Of a stretch of DNA of 64,000 nucleotides, positions 50,985 through 63,430 are shown piece by piece. Position 1 is the first letter of the stretch. Each line of letters opens with the position of its first letter. Where the stretch lies: the NCBI GenBank assembly GCA_017311185.1, contig JAESUZ010004903.1, positions 186,001 through 250,000 on the forward strand, written 5' to 3'. Both the position numbers and the translations under genes were made by a program. Origin of the DNA: Proteles cristata cristata (Eukaryota > Chordata > Mammalia > Carnivora > Hyaenidae). The notes below the pieces were generated by a model. It was not told where the DNA came from. It did not search any database and saw only the letters and a program-made list of their open reading frames with translations.

Positions 50985-52015
50985 TGCACTTGATCACTTT
51001 TAGTGATGGGGTACTCACTACCTATCACTTTTACCCTCCACCCCATCCATCTATTTTTTTCCACAGTTCTTGAGATTGTTAGGACAGATTTCACTTGTTT
51101 GTTTGTCCAGTATGAAGTCATACTCTCTTCTTCTATACCTGAGTCCTGACTTCCTACCCTCAAAGGTCTGTATGATGAGTTCTTACGTCCCTCAGGGGCT
51201 CCAAGGAATAAGACCACCATTATGACATACTCTCTCTGCCTTTTGGTTTTCACTGTAAACACAGTCAGTGCCTTTAGCATTTCCACATATGCCTGAATGT
51301 CAAGTGCCCCTGCTTCCTGGTTGTTGACTCCCAGGTGGGCCCACCTGGCTGCTTCCCTGTCTGTGGGCTCAGGTCCTAGAACGAAACCCAGATCCCCAGG
51401 TGTGAGCCTCTCGTGGCAGAGCAAGCCCCGCCTTCGGCCTCTGTGAGTGCAGGCTGTCACCCCCCCCATGCAGACCATAATTTCACGAGCCTCTCTGGCA
51501 GACACAGAACACCGGTGACTCATCGCGCGGCCCCAGGGCCTTTTCTTTCCACATGTCCCCCATCTTCCATTTGTGTGCCTGCGTTTTTGAACCCGAGCAC
51601 AGGAACGTAGAACAGTCTCCAGCAGACTGTATCTCATTAGATTCAGCCCTTTCCCTGCTCATCTCAATCTCTTTGGATCCAGAATGTGCCATCGACTAAT
51701 TTTAATTTGCTTCCCAGCTTTGTGCCAGCTGCAAATGAAATTGACGTACTTCTTATATGACTCGGCCTTTCCGCAGCGGGTCCCTCCTCGGCAAAATGGG
51801 GTGTTGTTGGCGTTAAAGGCACAAATGTCTCCCACTAGGTGAGGCCACAGAGGAGCATCGATGGCACTCTTCTGCATTTCCTACTATCCCCTTGTACCCC
51901 CGCCCCCTGAGTTGTGGATAGCAACCCTGGAAGGGACACAGCCCTGGGGTACCCCCCAGTAGAGGCTATCCTTCCCTACCTCAATCATGATGCAAACTGA
52001 CCTAACAGAGGACTC
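50985..52015. mobile_element. Ancient CR1/L3-like interspersed repeat remnant
   Basis: Phrases such as GATGGGGTACTCACTACCTATC, TTCTTGAGATTGTTAGGACAG, CAATCTCTTTGGATCCAGAATG, CCAGCTTTGTGCCAGCTGCAAATG and GACACAGCCCTGGGGTACC in the same order resemble a very old mammalian LINE remnant. Family name is from recollection and is uncertain. A 227-codon minus-strand open frame across it looks accidental. Confidence 0.35.
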
Positions 52016-52049
52016 AAGTCCCCTAGTGGACGCCGTAAGTTGAATGGGT

Positions 52050-52810
52050 CTACGACATCACTAATCGCTTGGAAACTGCAAACCGAAACCAAAACGAGAT
52101 GTCACCTCACACCTGTTAGGATGGCCTTTATCAAAAAGACAAAAGATAACGAGTGCTGGTGAGGATGTGGAGAAAAGGAACCCTTGTGCACTGCTGATGA
52201 CAATGGAAATTGGTAGCCACCGTGAAAAAAAAACACAACAGTAGGGAGGTTTTTCAAAAAATTACAAATAAAACTACTGTATGAAATTTACCCAGAAATC
52301 CCAAGGAAATGACTTTAGTGTCTCGAAGAGATGCCTGTGTTCTTGTAGACACTGCAGCACTATTCCATTAGCCAGGATATGTGAATGTCCTGAATGTCCT
52401 GAATGTCCATCAACAGGTGAATGATAAAAATATGTAATACATATACATATTAATGTATTAATATATATTACCATAGTGGAATATTATTCAGCCTTAGAGG
52501 AGAAGGAAATCCTACCATTTGCAACAACATGGATGAAGCCAGAGGACATTATGCTACCCAGACACAGAAAGACAAATACTGTGTGATTTCACTTATATGT
52601 AGAATCTAAAAAAGTTTCAGTCATAGAAGCAGAGACTCAAATGGGGGTTACCAGGGGCTGGAGGTGGGGGAAATGGGGAGAGGTTGCTCAAAAGGTACAA
52701 AGTTCCAGATCGGCAGGATAAAGAAGTTCTGGAGATCAACTGAATGCTACAGTGACTATAGTTAGCAATACTGTATTGTCTATTGTTTGCTAAGAGGGTA
52801 GATTTTAAGT

Positions 52811-52859
<49 letters not shown>

Positions 52860-52990
52860 AGTAACTATGATTACAATCATAGTAACCATTTCAAATACAT
52901 ATACATATACCAAAAATACATACACACATATACATTGTACACCTTAAATATTTACACTTTCTATTTGTCAGTTATACCCCCAATAAACCT
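52050..52990 (+). mobile_element. L1 3' end (end of ORF2 and 3' UTR), inactive
   Basis: Recognisable L1 ORF2 tail sequence (CACCTCACACCTGTTAGGAT, GTGCTGGTGAGGATGTGGAG, AACAACATGGATGAAGCC, ACAAATACTGTGTGATTTCA) followed by a typical mammalian L1M 3' UTR (GGGGTTACCAGGGGCTGGAG, a CA repeat, AATAAACC end). Frames are broken by indels, a GAATGTCCT triplication near 52385-52409 and stops. It is an old, 5'-truncated copy. Confidence 0.88.
52815..52856 (+). repeat. (CA)n microsatellite inside the L1 3' UTR
   Basis: About 20 CA units in the position where L1 3' UTRs often carry a simple repeat. Confidence 0.95.
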
Positions 52991-52999
52991 GATCAAACC

Positions 53000-54200
53000 C
53001 TTGTTTGGTAAGGTGTCCTGCACATTTCCTTCTACACATCTGGGTGTCCTACACATTTCCTTCTAATCAATTCTAAATTAGCTTTATTTGTCATGGTATA
53101 GGCAAAGTTCTGTGTCAAAGAGGACAGATTATTTAGATAATTGTCTAATGGTTCAGAGGCCTTGATCTCTGTAAACTTTTGCCCTGTCAAATACATAGTA
53201 GTTGCCCTAAGTTGGGACCTCAGAGACCAATAAAAAATAGATGTAAACCTGGAAATACTAAGCAGAAGAATTCCGTGTATGTATAAAAGCTTTTTTGAGA
53301 TCTCTTCTTTCTTCCCTGGTTTTTCTCTTTAGATCGCTGACGTTCCTGCCATTTCCTGATGCCAATTTTGAAGCCAGGAGGCCCCAAGGCGGTTTCTTGA
53401 ACAGAAGAGTTCAGAATTTCCAGTGTCCACTTTTGAGCTGCAACCAGTTCCCCCTGGCCTCGCTTAAAAGGACCTAAAAGTGCAGGCTTTTGCAGAATCT
53501 GCCTTTCCTGACTCCCATCTCATCCTCACACCTGGGAAGGAGAGCAGGAGGGGCCTATGAGTTATTTATGACCTGCCGTCTGCGGTATATGCCCTGTCTG
53601 AGGGCTTGGTATTGCGTTTCAGTAGACCCAGCACAGGAGCCTCAGGACTCCAGGGCAGGAACTCCTCAGGTCAGCGTCCCTGACTGTGGGCTTCAGGCTC
53701 CGCGAAGAGCGGCTGATCAGGCCCAGTCGAGTGACGTGGGCACTGGCAGACTGGGGTGGGGGGAGGTGGGCTGGACTGGAGACAGCCTGCTGATTCACCC
53801 GTTGACCTCAGCCAACTATGTCACCGTCTTCCTCCAACTCATTTTTCAGGCTGCAAATGGACCGGGCTGCATGAAGAGGTTAACAGAAATTCTGGATCGC
53901 ATGGAGCGAATGTTCTCAGCCCTCAGCGGTTGAATATAGAGTCAGTAAACCGCACACAAAGGCAAAAGCTGACATGCCGGATTGCCGCAGAGCCCTGACG
54001 GGTCATAATGACAAAGTCAGAGCGTTGTTGGGGTCAACGTGACAGAGCCAACGTGACGTTGCAGGGTCAGAACGGCAGGGCCAAACCCTCCTGCCTCTCC
54101 AGACCAGGGGATGCTGTGGTTTTTAGGTTACCAATGTTTAAAGGCTCTGGTGGCAGGACAGTGAGGGAATGACGCAGGGGTCTCTGAGTGTGGCCAGGGA
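53000..54200. other. Intergenic, nothing recognised
   Basis: No clear repeat and no convincing gene. The 147-codon plus frame at 53490-53933 has no recognisable protein character. Confidence 0.4.
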
Positions 54201-54209
54201 AGGAGACAT

Positions 54210-54305
54210 ACTCTGCAGATGCTGGGCTTTGGCACCAGGCCAATGCAGGCGCGAATCCCGCTGCGTCCCGGCTCTGATGCCTGAACAAGTCTGCTGACCT
54301 TTCGG
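54210..54305 (+). mobile_element. MIR, diverged
   Basis: GGGCTTTGGCACCAGGCCAATGCAGGCGCGAATCCCG and CCTGAACAAGTCTGCTGACC follow the 5' half of MIR. Confidence 0.5.
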
Positions 54306-54659
54306 CCTTCACGCTCCCCCTTGGGTCACAGGTGGGGACGGTCTCGTGCTCACGGTGAGTGTGCACACCCAGTGGTGGCACGTGTCGACCTGCCCCCCGG
54401 TATGTGCCCAAGAACTCCGTCCTTCTGAGGTGCCAAGGTGTCTGCTGATGTTAGACACACACCATTTCCACTTACGGGCCTAGAGCGTGCCTGGGTGGGG
54501 GGAGGGGGGCGCAGGGACCGGTTCCCTCCTTCTGTCCTTTATGCTCTTGCCTTAAAGGTGTGGTCACCCCTGCACCGTGTGCGGCTCCTCTCCGTCTCTG
54601 TCTCTGCCGGGACTTTGCACAACCTTGCCCTCCTGGCTCTCCACCCATCTCCATCTTCC

Positions 54660-54930
54660 CTGCCCTGTGTCCTGTCTCCTGGCTAATTTGGACCCTCCGT
54701 GACATCTCGGGTTCTCTTAGAAAGCCTCCCCTGCATCCCCGCGCCCACTGGCCCCCTGGGCAGGCTTGGCGTCAGGTCTGTGCCTACTGCTTTGGATCCT
54801 GCTGTACCACCCGAGGTCCCCCCTGACCTTCTGAGCCCCTTGAGGCCAGGAGAGCCCCTCTCACCCCTCCTTTGCCACAGTGCATGGCACACAGTGTGTG
54901 GTGCTCAATTAATGCTTGTTGAATGAAAGT
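54660..54930 (+). mobile_element. L2 3' end
   Basis: GAAAGCCTCCCCTGCATC, CTTGAGGCCAGGAGAG and the end GCATGGCACACAGTGTGTGGTGCTCAATTAATGCTTGTTGAATG are L2. Confidence 0.75.
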
Positions 54931-55409
54931 GACCGATAAACACTTGGATTCCTCCCCCCCCCCTTTTTTTTTAAGTCCTAATGCACACAGTGTCCTGCCA
55001 AGTGTCCCAGAAAACATGACTTTGATGGGGGCGGGGTGGCTGGCTTCTCTGTTGAAACATGACTGTTCCTACACTCACTTCTCACTAGCCCAATCGGCCC
55101 ATCCCTCAATTACCAGGATGCTTATCTTGTGCACTAATTAGCCTATGGCTTCCCAAGATGGAACTGGGTAGAGAACGTGGCTGAGATTCATGGGCCCTGG
55201 AACCGAGGGGGCAAATCCATAACTCTTGGCGAGATGAAATTTTGGATGAATGGAGCGCGGCGATTAAATACGCGGGTGTGAGCAAGGCGGGCTGTCTGTA
55301 TTCCAGCGCTGAGCGCCTTCACCGAAGGGAGCCCTGTTCCAGCTTTGAGTCACAGCTGCCTCCCCAGGGCTCCAGGCGCATGGACGATATTTTGTAATCT
55401 TCCAATAAG

Positions 55410-55545
55410 AATGCCAGCCCTCCTCCATTTCCACATGCCCAAATCTTGCTCATTCTTCAAGGCACGCCTCCGTGTCTGAGGTTGCACATAAGTTCTGAGC
55501 ATAGTGACTGCGTCTAATAAGCATTTAATAAAGAGTAGTTGTCAG
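55410..55545 (+). mobile_element. L2-like fragment
   Basis: CATTCTTCAAGGCACGCCTCC and CATTTAATAAAGAGTAGTTG resemble L2. Confidence 0.5.
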
Positions 55546-55629
55546 TGCAACGTTACTGCCTCCAAAAGTGTCATTCCTGGATCCCCGTAGCTGTAGCTTG
55601 ACCTCTTTTCTAGAACGTTGTGTGGCTTT

Positions 55630-55720
55630 GGAGTAGCATGGTGCAGTAGTCAGGCATAGTGGGGTTCAAGGTGGGGTTCTGCTCCTCACCTGTTGTGTGG
55701 TTTCTAAGGGGCTCTTTGTA
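55630..55720 (+). mobile_element. MIR, diverged
   Basis: GTAGCATGGTGCAGTAGTCAGGCATAGTGGGGTTCAAGG followed by TTCTGCTCCTCACCTGTTG resembles the 5' half of MIR. Confidence 0.45.
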
Positions 55721-56239
55721 CGCCCTCGGGGTCTCAGTGTACAGTGCACTGCCAATTAGCCCTCTTTGAGTTATTGGTGAAAAGACTTCCACCTAAATTG
55801 GCTTAAATGAAAAGGAAGCTTACCGGCTCCCATGACCAACAGGCGTAGGAACAGAGCTGATTTCAGGCCTGGCTAGGGGCAGGAGGCCCATGATGTCACT
55901 GGAACTGGTTTCCACCCCCCTGTTGTCCCTGCATCCTACCGTGTGGACTCCAGACCAGGACTCCGCACGGGAGCTTGATGGTTGTGGCAGGTCCAGCTTT
56001 TTGGCTGGAATTAGTCTGGGTCATTTGATTGCCCACTCACCCCTGAACCAATGCCTAAGCAAAGGGATGAACTATGCTTATTGACTCAGACTTAGATTCA
56101 GAAATGGGGTGGGTAGAGCCCTGGGGAATTCTGTGGGCCTCTCTGAGTGTGATGGAGGACCTGTCCCTCATGGCGACAGCATGGAGCCTGCCATCAAATA
56201 ATGACATTACTAAAGGCCAACACGGACTTACTACTCACC

Positions 56240-56340
56240 CAGGTTTAGCTCACTGGGTCATCTCAACAGCCCTGTGGGATATGTGCGGCTGTTATTTCCT
56301 TGTGACGGAGGAGCAAGCTAACGGATGTTTTCCAAGGTGA
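56240..56340 (-). mobile_element. MIR, reverse orientation, diverged
   Basis: CATCTCAACAGCCCTGTGGGATATG and TTATTTCCTTGTGACGGAGGAGCAAG follow the antisense MIR layout. Confidence 0.5.
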
Positions 56341-56439
56341 GTGTACAAGGTTTCATATCAAGGCATCGCTACAAAGTAAACACTCCTGACCATTTCCTTT
56401 TATGTTCTATTGTAAGAGAGAGACACACCATGAAAAAAA

Positions 56440-56575
56440 AATAGACAAAAGAAAGATATACTATACTATACTGTCCTGTAGCATAGTGTAGTATCAGACA
56501 ACACAGCATTCTGTAATATAGAATAGAATTGCATATCATCATATCATTACATCCTCTCATTTCATATCATATCAT
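56440..56575. repeat. AT-rich degenerate tandem sequence (ATACT / ATCAT motifs)
   Basis: Repeated ATACT units pass into TAGTGTAGTAT and then ATATCATCATATCAT and TCATATCATATCAT. Looks like a decayed minisatellite. Confidence 0.55.
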
Positions 56576-56579
56576 GGCA

Positions 56580-59327
56580 GGTGTTGGTAAGCGGTCCAGC
56601 TCTGTGTCCATCCCGAGGACCTCCATCACCAGCATGGAGGCTTGGAGGTGTTGGATGAGCATTGACCAGATGACTGAATGAATCATTTTACATGTACAGT
56701 GTGAATCCTTTGATCAAAGAACACTGTTTTTGCCATGGCAACATTAAGTACATTCCTATGATTCTTTTGGTGATAAGACAAATGACTGAAAGGAAGAAGT
56801 CTGAGGAAGAGATCAGGCAAGTTGAAATTTCTAGGCCTGTAGCTCTCTGGCTTCCAATGGTGGTGGGTGTTTAAAGACATTGGGCTGAACCTGTGTCCCT
56901 AAGACTTACAGGACCCTTTAGGTGGAAAAGATCCAAGGAATTCTTGGGTGTTTTGGGTGGAGAACACAGCTGGGAATCACAGGCCCTGGAACAGAGGTGG
57001 AAAAGGAGATTGGCGGCAAATGTAAACATTACAGAGTTTTGCCATTTCATCTTTCCCACCTTTTTAAAACAATGCAGTTGACACTTTTGAAATTTCCAGA
57101 ACTATCTTCAAATTGGTGTTTGCTACACACAGTTAAGCATCGGTCTGTTCGCAGGGTCTTGTGTTTGCATGTGAAAGTGTACAAGGTGGGCTGAACAGTG
57201 AAGATTTTGTGTTTTATGTGCCAATGAAACCTACCCCCTCCTCTGGCCTTTTCAAAGCATAGATATGAAGGCAAATAAATAACCTTGGGTTTCTCACTTC
57301 ACTCCTGCCTCCTACCTTGTAGCCTAGGATCATGTGAAGCATTTAATCAAAACAGAAAAGCAATTATAAAAATGCTCCCGAAGTCACATTCATATCTGCA
57401 ATCAGAATTGCTAATATTTTGCCTCCCTGCACCATCCTGGTATCATTTGATTTCAGTTCCTTAAGGTGACTAAGAGTCTAGTCATTAATATAACGCCCAC
57501 CAACTGTATTGTAATTTACTGTCAGAAAGGTCTGTTTCCAGAAACTCCCAGGGATAAATGCAGCTGCAGTGCCGGTCCTGCTTGGCCATTGCACAAGTCT
57601 GCACGCTTTCTTTGTATGGGAATCGCTTCCCAAACGTGAGCACCAACATGAGATTGCTGTCCATTTTCTATGTCACAGGGAGGAAAGGGTTGGTTGAAAG
57701 TTATACCATGGAGCAATTGGATTTCTAAAAGCTAGCACTCCATTGCCCACATTCTTCCCCTCCCAGCAACACTGGCGTGATTTGGTAGTAATGGAATGAT
57801 GATGACAATGACAGAATAACAACTACTACGACCACTTCATAGGAAATACAGAGGATAAGACTGATAGGCACTGCAAGATGAAGCACCAACACCAGACTTT
57901 TTGTTTGTCTGTTTTGGTCCCAATTTGGTTCCTTTTGCCTCCTCTTTCTAGGAGTATGGGGCCCGTGAGTTTACTGCACTTGACAATTATGGGCTCGTCA
58001 CCACCACCAGCTTTTCTTCTAGGAGGCCACACCTGAATGGGTTTCAGCCTCCCCTGTTGCTGGTGGTAATTTGGGCCATAGGGACATATCAGGCTGGATG
58101 GAAAGAGTAACCTGGGCAAGGAGCTGGGGGAACTCATCAAAAGTCTTAGCATTTGCTTTCTTTAGACTATCTCATGATAGCCTGGAAGAAGGAAAGTTTT
58201 CTTTCATTGGTCCCCAGCGCCACTCTTAGGTGTCATCCTATGAAGGGCAGGATTTTCAGAAACAGCCCTAGAATAGTAGAGATCCTCAAGTTACCCCCGG
58301 GTATCTAGACATGTGCTTCACTGATACATGAAGACTCCTATTAGACTTCTAAATCCCTGGGTTTTGATGAATAAACAAATATCCAAATAGATCAGATGAC
58401 TTTGAGTTCCCTCCAAGCCCAAGTCTTGAAGGGCTGAGACCAGTTGATTCATTACTATGATCACTGTCAGGTCTGCACTTATTGAAAGCTTCTTGGATAT
58501 CAGGCCTTATGGCAGTTGGGTGGACAAAGGATAAAATCCTGTTACTCTTTCACATATCATCCCATATTCCTGTCCATCATCCATCTGTTAATGCATCTTT
58601 ATGTCCACTTATCCATCCATCCATCCATCCATCCATCCATCCATCCATCCATCCATCCATTTTTGTAAACAGACTCCGCCATTTTTAGGAGTCCCAGGAC
58701 ACCTGTGAAAGTACAGTGAGGCAACAGTATCTTTTTGAATATTTTTACAATACCTTCTGGGCACAAGCATATCTTTGCTAATTAGACATAACAGGAACAC
58801 CAACCTCTTAGAATATATGTAGAACAGCTTATCGGTGACAAAGAAGAACGTATGTTACTTTTCTACTGCTTTAAGTAAGAAAGGAACTTGAGTATCTGAA
58901 CAGAAAACCAAGCTTGTTGTGGATATGCCCGCCACTCCCAGAACTCAGTACACTTTGTGGCTTTGTTTCCCAGAAGTGAAAATCTCATGGAGTATTATTA
59001 TTTTTTCCCCTCACTGGTATCTACGCAGGCCTCTAGGGACTCAACTACATATGGAATGCGTTGTGATTATTCGTTTCAGCTGAGGGAGAATAATATTCCT
59101 CCTGCCATCTTCATTGAATTTTCGCTAGGCTTCAGGGTGACAGCCTCACAGATAGAAGCCCACATCACAAAGCTCATTCTTACTGGTCTGTGGAATGGGG
59201 AATCGAATCTCCTCTCAAAGGTTTAAAGGTGTGTCTGGGGGAACCCTGTTTAGGGACCAATGCGCTCACCTGAAACATTGAGTGCACCTCTTATTCTGCA
59301 CCGTGCTGATCTCCAGCTATTAGAAAT
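56580..59327. other. Intergenic, only the (ATCC)n recognised
   Basis: Unique AT-rich sequence with one microsatellite at 58610. No coding or RNA gene seen. Confidence 0.4.
58610..58661 (+). repeat. (ATCC)n microsatellite
   Basis: About 13 perfect ATCC units. Confidence 0.95.
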
Positions 59328-59336
59328 AAAAATCTA

Positions 59337-59533
59337 GGGGTGCTGGGATGGCTCAGTAAGTTAGGCATAGGACTCTTGGTTTTGGATCAGGTCATGATCT
59401 CGTGGTTTTTGAGTTCAAGCTCCCAAGTTGGGCTCTGCACCATTACCATGGAGAACTGCTTGGGATTTCCCTCCCTCTCTCTCTGTCTCTCTCTCTTTCA
59501 AAATAAATAAATAGACTTCAAAACAAAGGAAAG
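59337..59533 (+). mobile_element. SINEC, diverged, with short target duplication
   Basis: GGGGTGCTGGGATGGCTCAG head, CT-rich middle, AAATAAATAAATAG tail. AAAAATCTA repeats at 59328-59336 and 59534-59542. First SINEC on the upstream side of MAF. Confidence 0.88.
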
Positions 59534-59542
59534 AAAAATCTA

Positions 59543-61539
59543 ACTGAATCTAATACCTTCAAATACAGTGATAGAGTCTCAAGGCAAGTGCTCTTTGGGC
59601 AAAACTCCTGTCTCTATAGATTTTGCCTAAATTCCTATGTTACCACCCAGAAGTCGGGAAGAGAAAAGGCTTTCTGAAGCACTGAAAAGGCAGGAGGAGA
59701 GACACAGGGATAAACAGAGCTGGGACTTCCAATTGTGCTCATGTTTGCATCTTATAGGAGCAGAGAATAGAGACACCATGGTGGGTGTGAGGAAGTAGCA
59801 GATGGGGTCAGGACCCTGTGCTTTCAGGTTCACTGGTATGAAGTTATACAGTCATATGCCCTTACGGAGCTTAACGACATAATTACTGACAGTATATTCA
59901 GAGACCAGGCTTTTCTCATTCTTGAAAGGAGTAAGTACTTACACCTTGTCTTAGCAAGCACTTGAGGACAGGATGTTTGAGGGAGCCATTTTGGCCCTCC
60001 AGGCTTCTGTCGCTCCTCCATAAAATGTTAGAGCTATCTGGGGACCTCAGAACGGCCATCCTGGGTGTCTATATGTGGATTTGTATTTTTCAAAGCTATT
60101 TCAAAGCTATTTTCCATTGCAAAGCATGCGGCAGTGGCCCACACAGTGCCTGCTACATGGTGGCCACAAGTCTCACATGGTTTTCTTCCTCCTTCCAACT
60201 TGGGAGCCCCCAGGAGGTGTCAATATACTGGAGTACCTCCTGTGCTGGAGTATCTTCTCTGTCACAGGAATACTGGGATTCACTGAAATCATCCACCAAC
60301 ATGGATCTTATCATTATAGCTAATAAGTCTTTTGTACGTGGCTTTGGGATTTGCCCTGGGAAAGGAAAAGTCATGTCCAAGCCATGATGGGGCCGGCGAG
60401 CCCAGCACTGGAGCCTGGATCTCCTGAAGACATCGGCTCTCTTCCTTACCCTGGTGGAGACATGGTCTCCTTAGACACGAGCCGGGGGCCCTGTGACTCT
60501 CAGGATCTGTGAGGAGTCTGCCATCTACACTGAATCAATAGACACTGCTCCAGCTATTAGTACTAATCCTCAGCTTTACTGAGAGAATTCATAGAAATGT
60601 GTGACTTGGCTTGTTTTGCTTCTGAGAACTGTAGGTGAAGACTTGTTCTCTGGAGGAAGTTCTGTGGCTTAGAAAGACAGAGAAAGAGAATCAAATACCA
60701 AGTGACCTTTTCCCCCAATGGTTGTGCAGTGTGCAAAACGAATTAGCCAGGTTCTAATTGGGTTGAAGTCAGCGAGTAACGGGAAAAGTCACTCTGTGAG
60801 GATGACACAGTCCGCACAGGCTCCCCTGTTTATCCTGTCTCGGTGCTTTCTGTATTAAATTTGTTCAGTTTTCTGATCCCAAGCTGTTTTCTTTTTTTTT
60901 TTTTTTTTCCCAGATGGGATGGTTTGGCTGTTCCTTTGGGGCCTCCAAGCCAGCAACCAGGAAATCGGGAGGGGCCCCTGGGATGGCAAGAAGGGGACCA
61001 CAGCTTGGCTTCTCCCTTGACGCACCCGTCCTGGCTTAAATCGCAGGTCTGCCGTAGGTCAACCGTGCCGGGCCACCTGCCAAGAAGGTGGGCGCAGCAG
61101 CGCCTGGGAAAAGAGGAAGTAGGTGAGGCAGAAGCCTGGGCACGGAGGGGCTGTGGGGGCGGGCTGCGGAGCCTGGAGCCTGGGCTCCGACATCAGCGTG
61201 TGGCCAACACCCTCCCACACCAGGAGCCAGATGACTGAGCGCTGCGGGGGCAGGGCGCGGAGTGAAACAAAACCCACCTCCCCGCTGCCTCCCCTGATGG
61301 GAAGCCGGGGTCAGAGGAGGGGTCTGGTGGAGGGCACGGAGCCATCCAAACCACTTGGCTTGGCAATGATTGGACTTGAGGTCTAACCTAAGCCTTGTGA
61401 AATCCCGAGAGAATGACCCCAGATCCTCAACTTCTGGTGCAGCCTTTAGAAGATGTCTGAATATAAGAAAAGGAAGTCATGATCTAAAGCACTTATTTTC
61501 CTTTCCAGTTCTCCCAGCGCATGGTTTATTGGGTGCCCC
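59543..61539. other. Intergenic, nothing recognised
   Basis: Includes a T run at 60891-60909 and a GC-richer stretch at 60920-61330 with scattered CpG. No gene signature. Confidence 0.4.
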
Positions 61540-61765
61540 CTAAAAGGCCCCTCTCTCTGTCTCCATAATGTGCCCTCCCCCCAAGTTGCCGATGGCACCC
61601 TCCCAACCCTGTACTTTGAATACTTCTTTGACAGTTTATCATCGACTATATGACTTCTTCATATACTTGTGGGCTCTTTGATGGCAGGGATGGGATCTTT
61701 TCTTCATATCTCCAAATGCCTTATAGTAGCGAATGCTTTGCTTCATGAATAAACAGATAGATGGA
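61540..61765 (+). mobile_element. L2 3' end
   Basis: ATACTTGTGGGCTCTTTGATGGCAGGGATGGGATC and TTCATGAATAAACAGATAG match the L2 end. Confidence 0.65.
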
Positions 61766-62589
61766 TAAAAAGCCCATGACTATGTAAATTAGATATTGCT
61801 GTGAATATGAGTGTGTTTCTTGGGTGGCCCTCAGGCTGGAGGGAATTTCCTGGTCTCAGGACCCAACAAGGTCACTAGGCCTGTGCTCTGGCCTTGAACA
61901 CACTTGTGGAATCACAGCATGTTTATTTGACAGAATAGTTAAAATCATCCTCACATGCTCTCTACCCGGTACCTTACAGGAAAGTTGGAGATCATATGTT
62001 AATGAATTATGTGTTCCTGGATCATTTTTGTTTTTTGTTTTTTCTTTCTTATCTCATAGCACAAAAGAATGTTCCTTCTGTTTTTGACTTTACCAGAAGT
62101 CATACTTCTATGTGTACAAAACTGCTACGTTTCTAAGTAAAGGAAAGCACCATGATTCTCTCAGTACATTTTCTACCGCCTAGGAAAGCTGCATTAAAAC
62201 ACACCACATCCGCTCCATGCAAAACCTGCTGCGTTCTCAATGTTTCCTTGGCCTGAGCCTACTCCCCCAGCAGCCATGGGGTCCAAGGTCAAAGTCTTTT
62301 GGCAAGGAAGAATGAAAAGGTTACCAAAAAAAGTGTCTTGATTTCTCCAAAAAAAGCAGATCTTCTTCCCCAAAGCATCCCCCCACACCCCCCGACACTC
62401 CACTGAGAAGAAAGAGGTGGATTTTGAGAAAATCATCCTGTGGTTATTGAATGAGACACCAGGAAAGAACGGCTAAGAGCAGCAGCAGCAACTGAGAAAT
62501 CGGTCCGCTGTCTCCTTACTTTTCCCTCCTCCACATGTTGTCCATCTCCAAGTGTCGGGGCCCCGTATGCCTCTATCCTCACCATCCAT

Positions 62590-63430
62590 GTGCGGTCATC
62601 ACCTTCCTAAAAACATTACTGAGCTAGAATTCAGGCTCCACCCAATGCAACCATGTAAAGTGTACAGTTGAGTGCTTTAATTTTTTTAAGTGTTTATTTT
62701 GAGAGAGAGAGAGAGAGAGAGAAAGCGAGTGCACAAGTGGCAGGGGGCGGGGGGAGCAGAAAGAGAATGAGAGAGAGATTCTCAAGCAGGCTCTTCCCTG
62801 TCAGCACAGAGCTCAATGCGGGCCTCAAACTCATGAACGGTGAGATCGTGACCCAAGCCGCAATCAAGAGTCAGAGGCTTAACTGACTGAGCCGCCCAGG
62901 CGCCCTGTGCAGTTCAGCGTTTTTAAACTATCTTCACAAGATTGTGCCACCATCACCACTGCCTACTTGTAGGGCATTTGCGTCACCTCCTCAAAAGAAC
63001 CCAGACCCATGAGCACTCGTTCTCCATTTCCCCATCGCCCTAGCCCCAGCAACCAGCCTACTCTCCGTCCCTACAGATTTGCCAATTCTGGACCACCCAC
63101 ATAAATGGGATTTACAAAAAACGTGGTCCTCTGTGTCTGGCTTCCTTCACTTAGCGTAATCTTTTCAAAGTCCATCCATGTTGTAGCGTGTCTTGGTACT
63201 TCATCCCTTTTGGTGGGATGTCCATTGTACAAATGCACTGAGTCTGGTTAATCCATTCATCTGCTGATGGACAGCTGGGTTGTTTCCACCTCTTGGCCAT
63301 TATGAAGCATGCTGCTATGCACAGACATATGTCTTCATTTCTCTTTGGTGTATAACTATGAGCGGAATTGCTGGGTCATTTGATCACACCATGTTTCATT
63401 GTTTGAGAAACTGCCTATTTTCCATCTTCT
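62590..63430 (-). mobile_element. L1 fragment, reverse orientation, split by a SINEC
   Basis: The plus strand shows the antisense of an L1M 3' region: CCATCACCACTGCCTAC, CCCCAGCAACCAGCCTACT, GATTTGCCAATTCTGGAC, CATCCATGTTGTAGCGTGT, GCTGGGTTGTTTCCACC and GAATTGCTGGGTCATTTG are all typical. It is interrupted at 62680-62905 by the SINE. No intact reverse transcriptase frame. Confidence 0.85.
62680..62905 (-). mobile_element. SINEC inserted in an older L1 fragment
   Basis: Minus-strand copy ending GCCGCCCAGGCGCCC on plus. Flanked by imperfect duplications of TGTACAGTTGAGTGCTTT and TGTGCAGTTCAGCGTTTT at 62661-62678 and 62906-62923. L1 sequence resumes on both sides. Confidence 0.9.

Noticed and set aside
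50954..51637. 227-codon minus frame
   Set aside because: Lies across an apparent ancient repeat relic and has no recognisable domain; probably chance.
52050..52990. Possible retained L1 ORF2 coding region
   Set aside because: 5'-truncated, with stops, indels and a local triplication; only the ORF2 tail and 3' UTR remain.
53490..53933. 147-codon plus frame
   Set aside because: No domain, no splice or promoter context that I can recognise.
58610..58661. Regular short repeat considered as a CRISPR-like array
   Set aside because: Perfect 4-bp unit with no spacers; a microsatellite in a mammalian genome.
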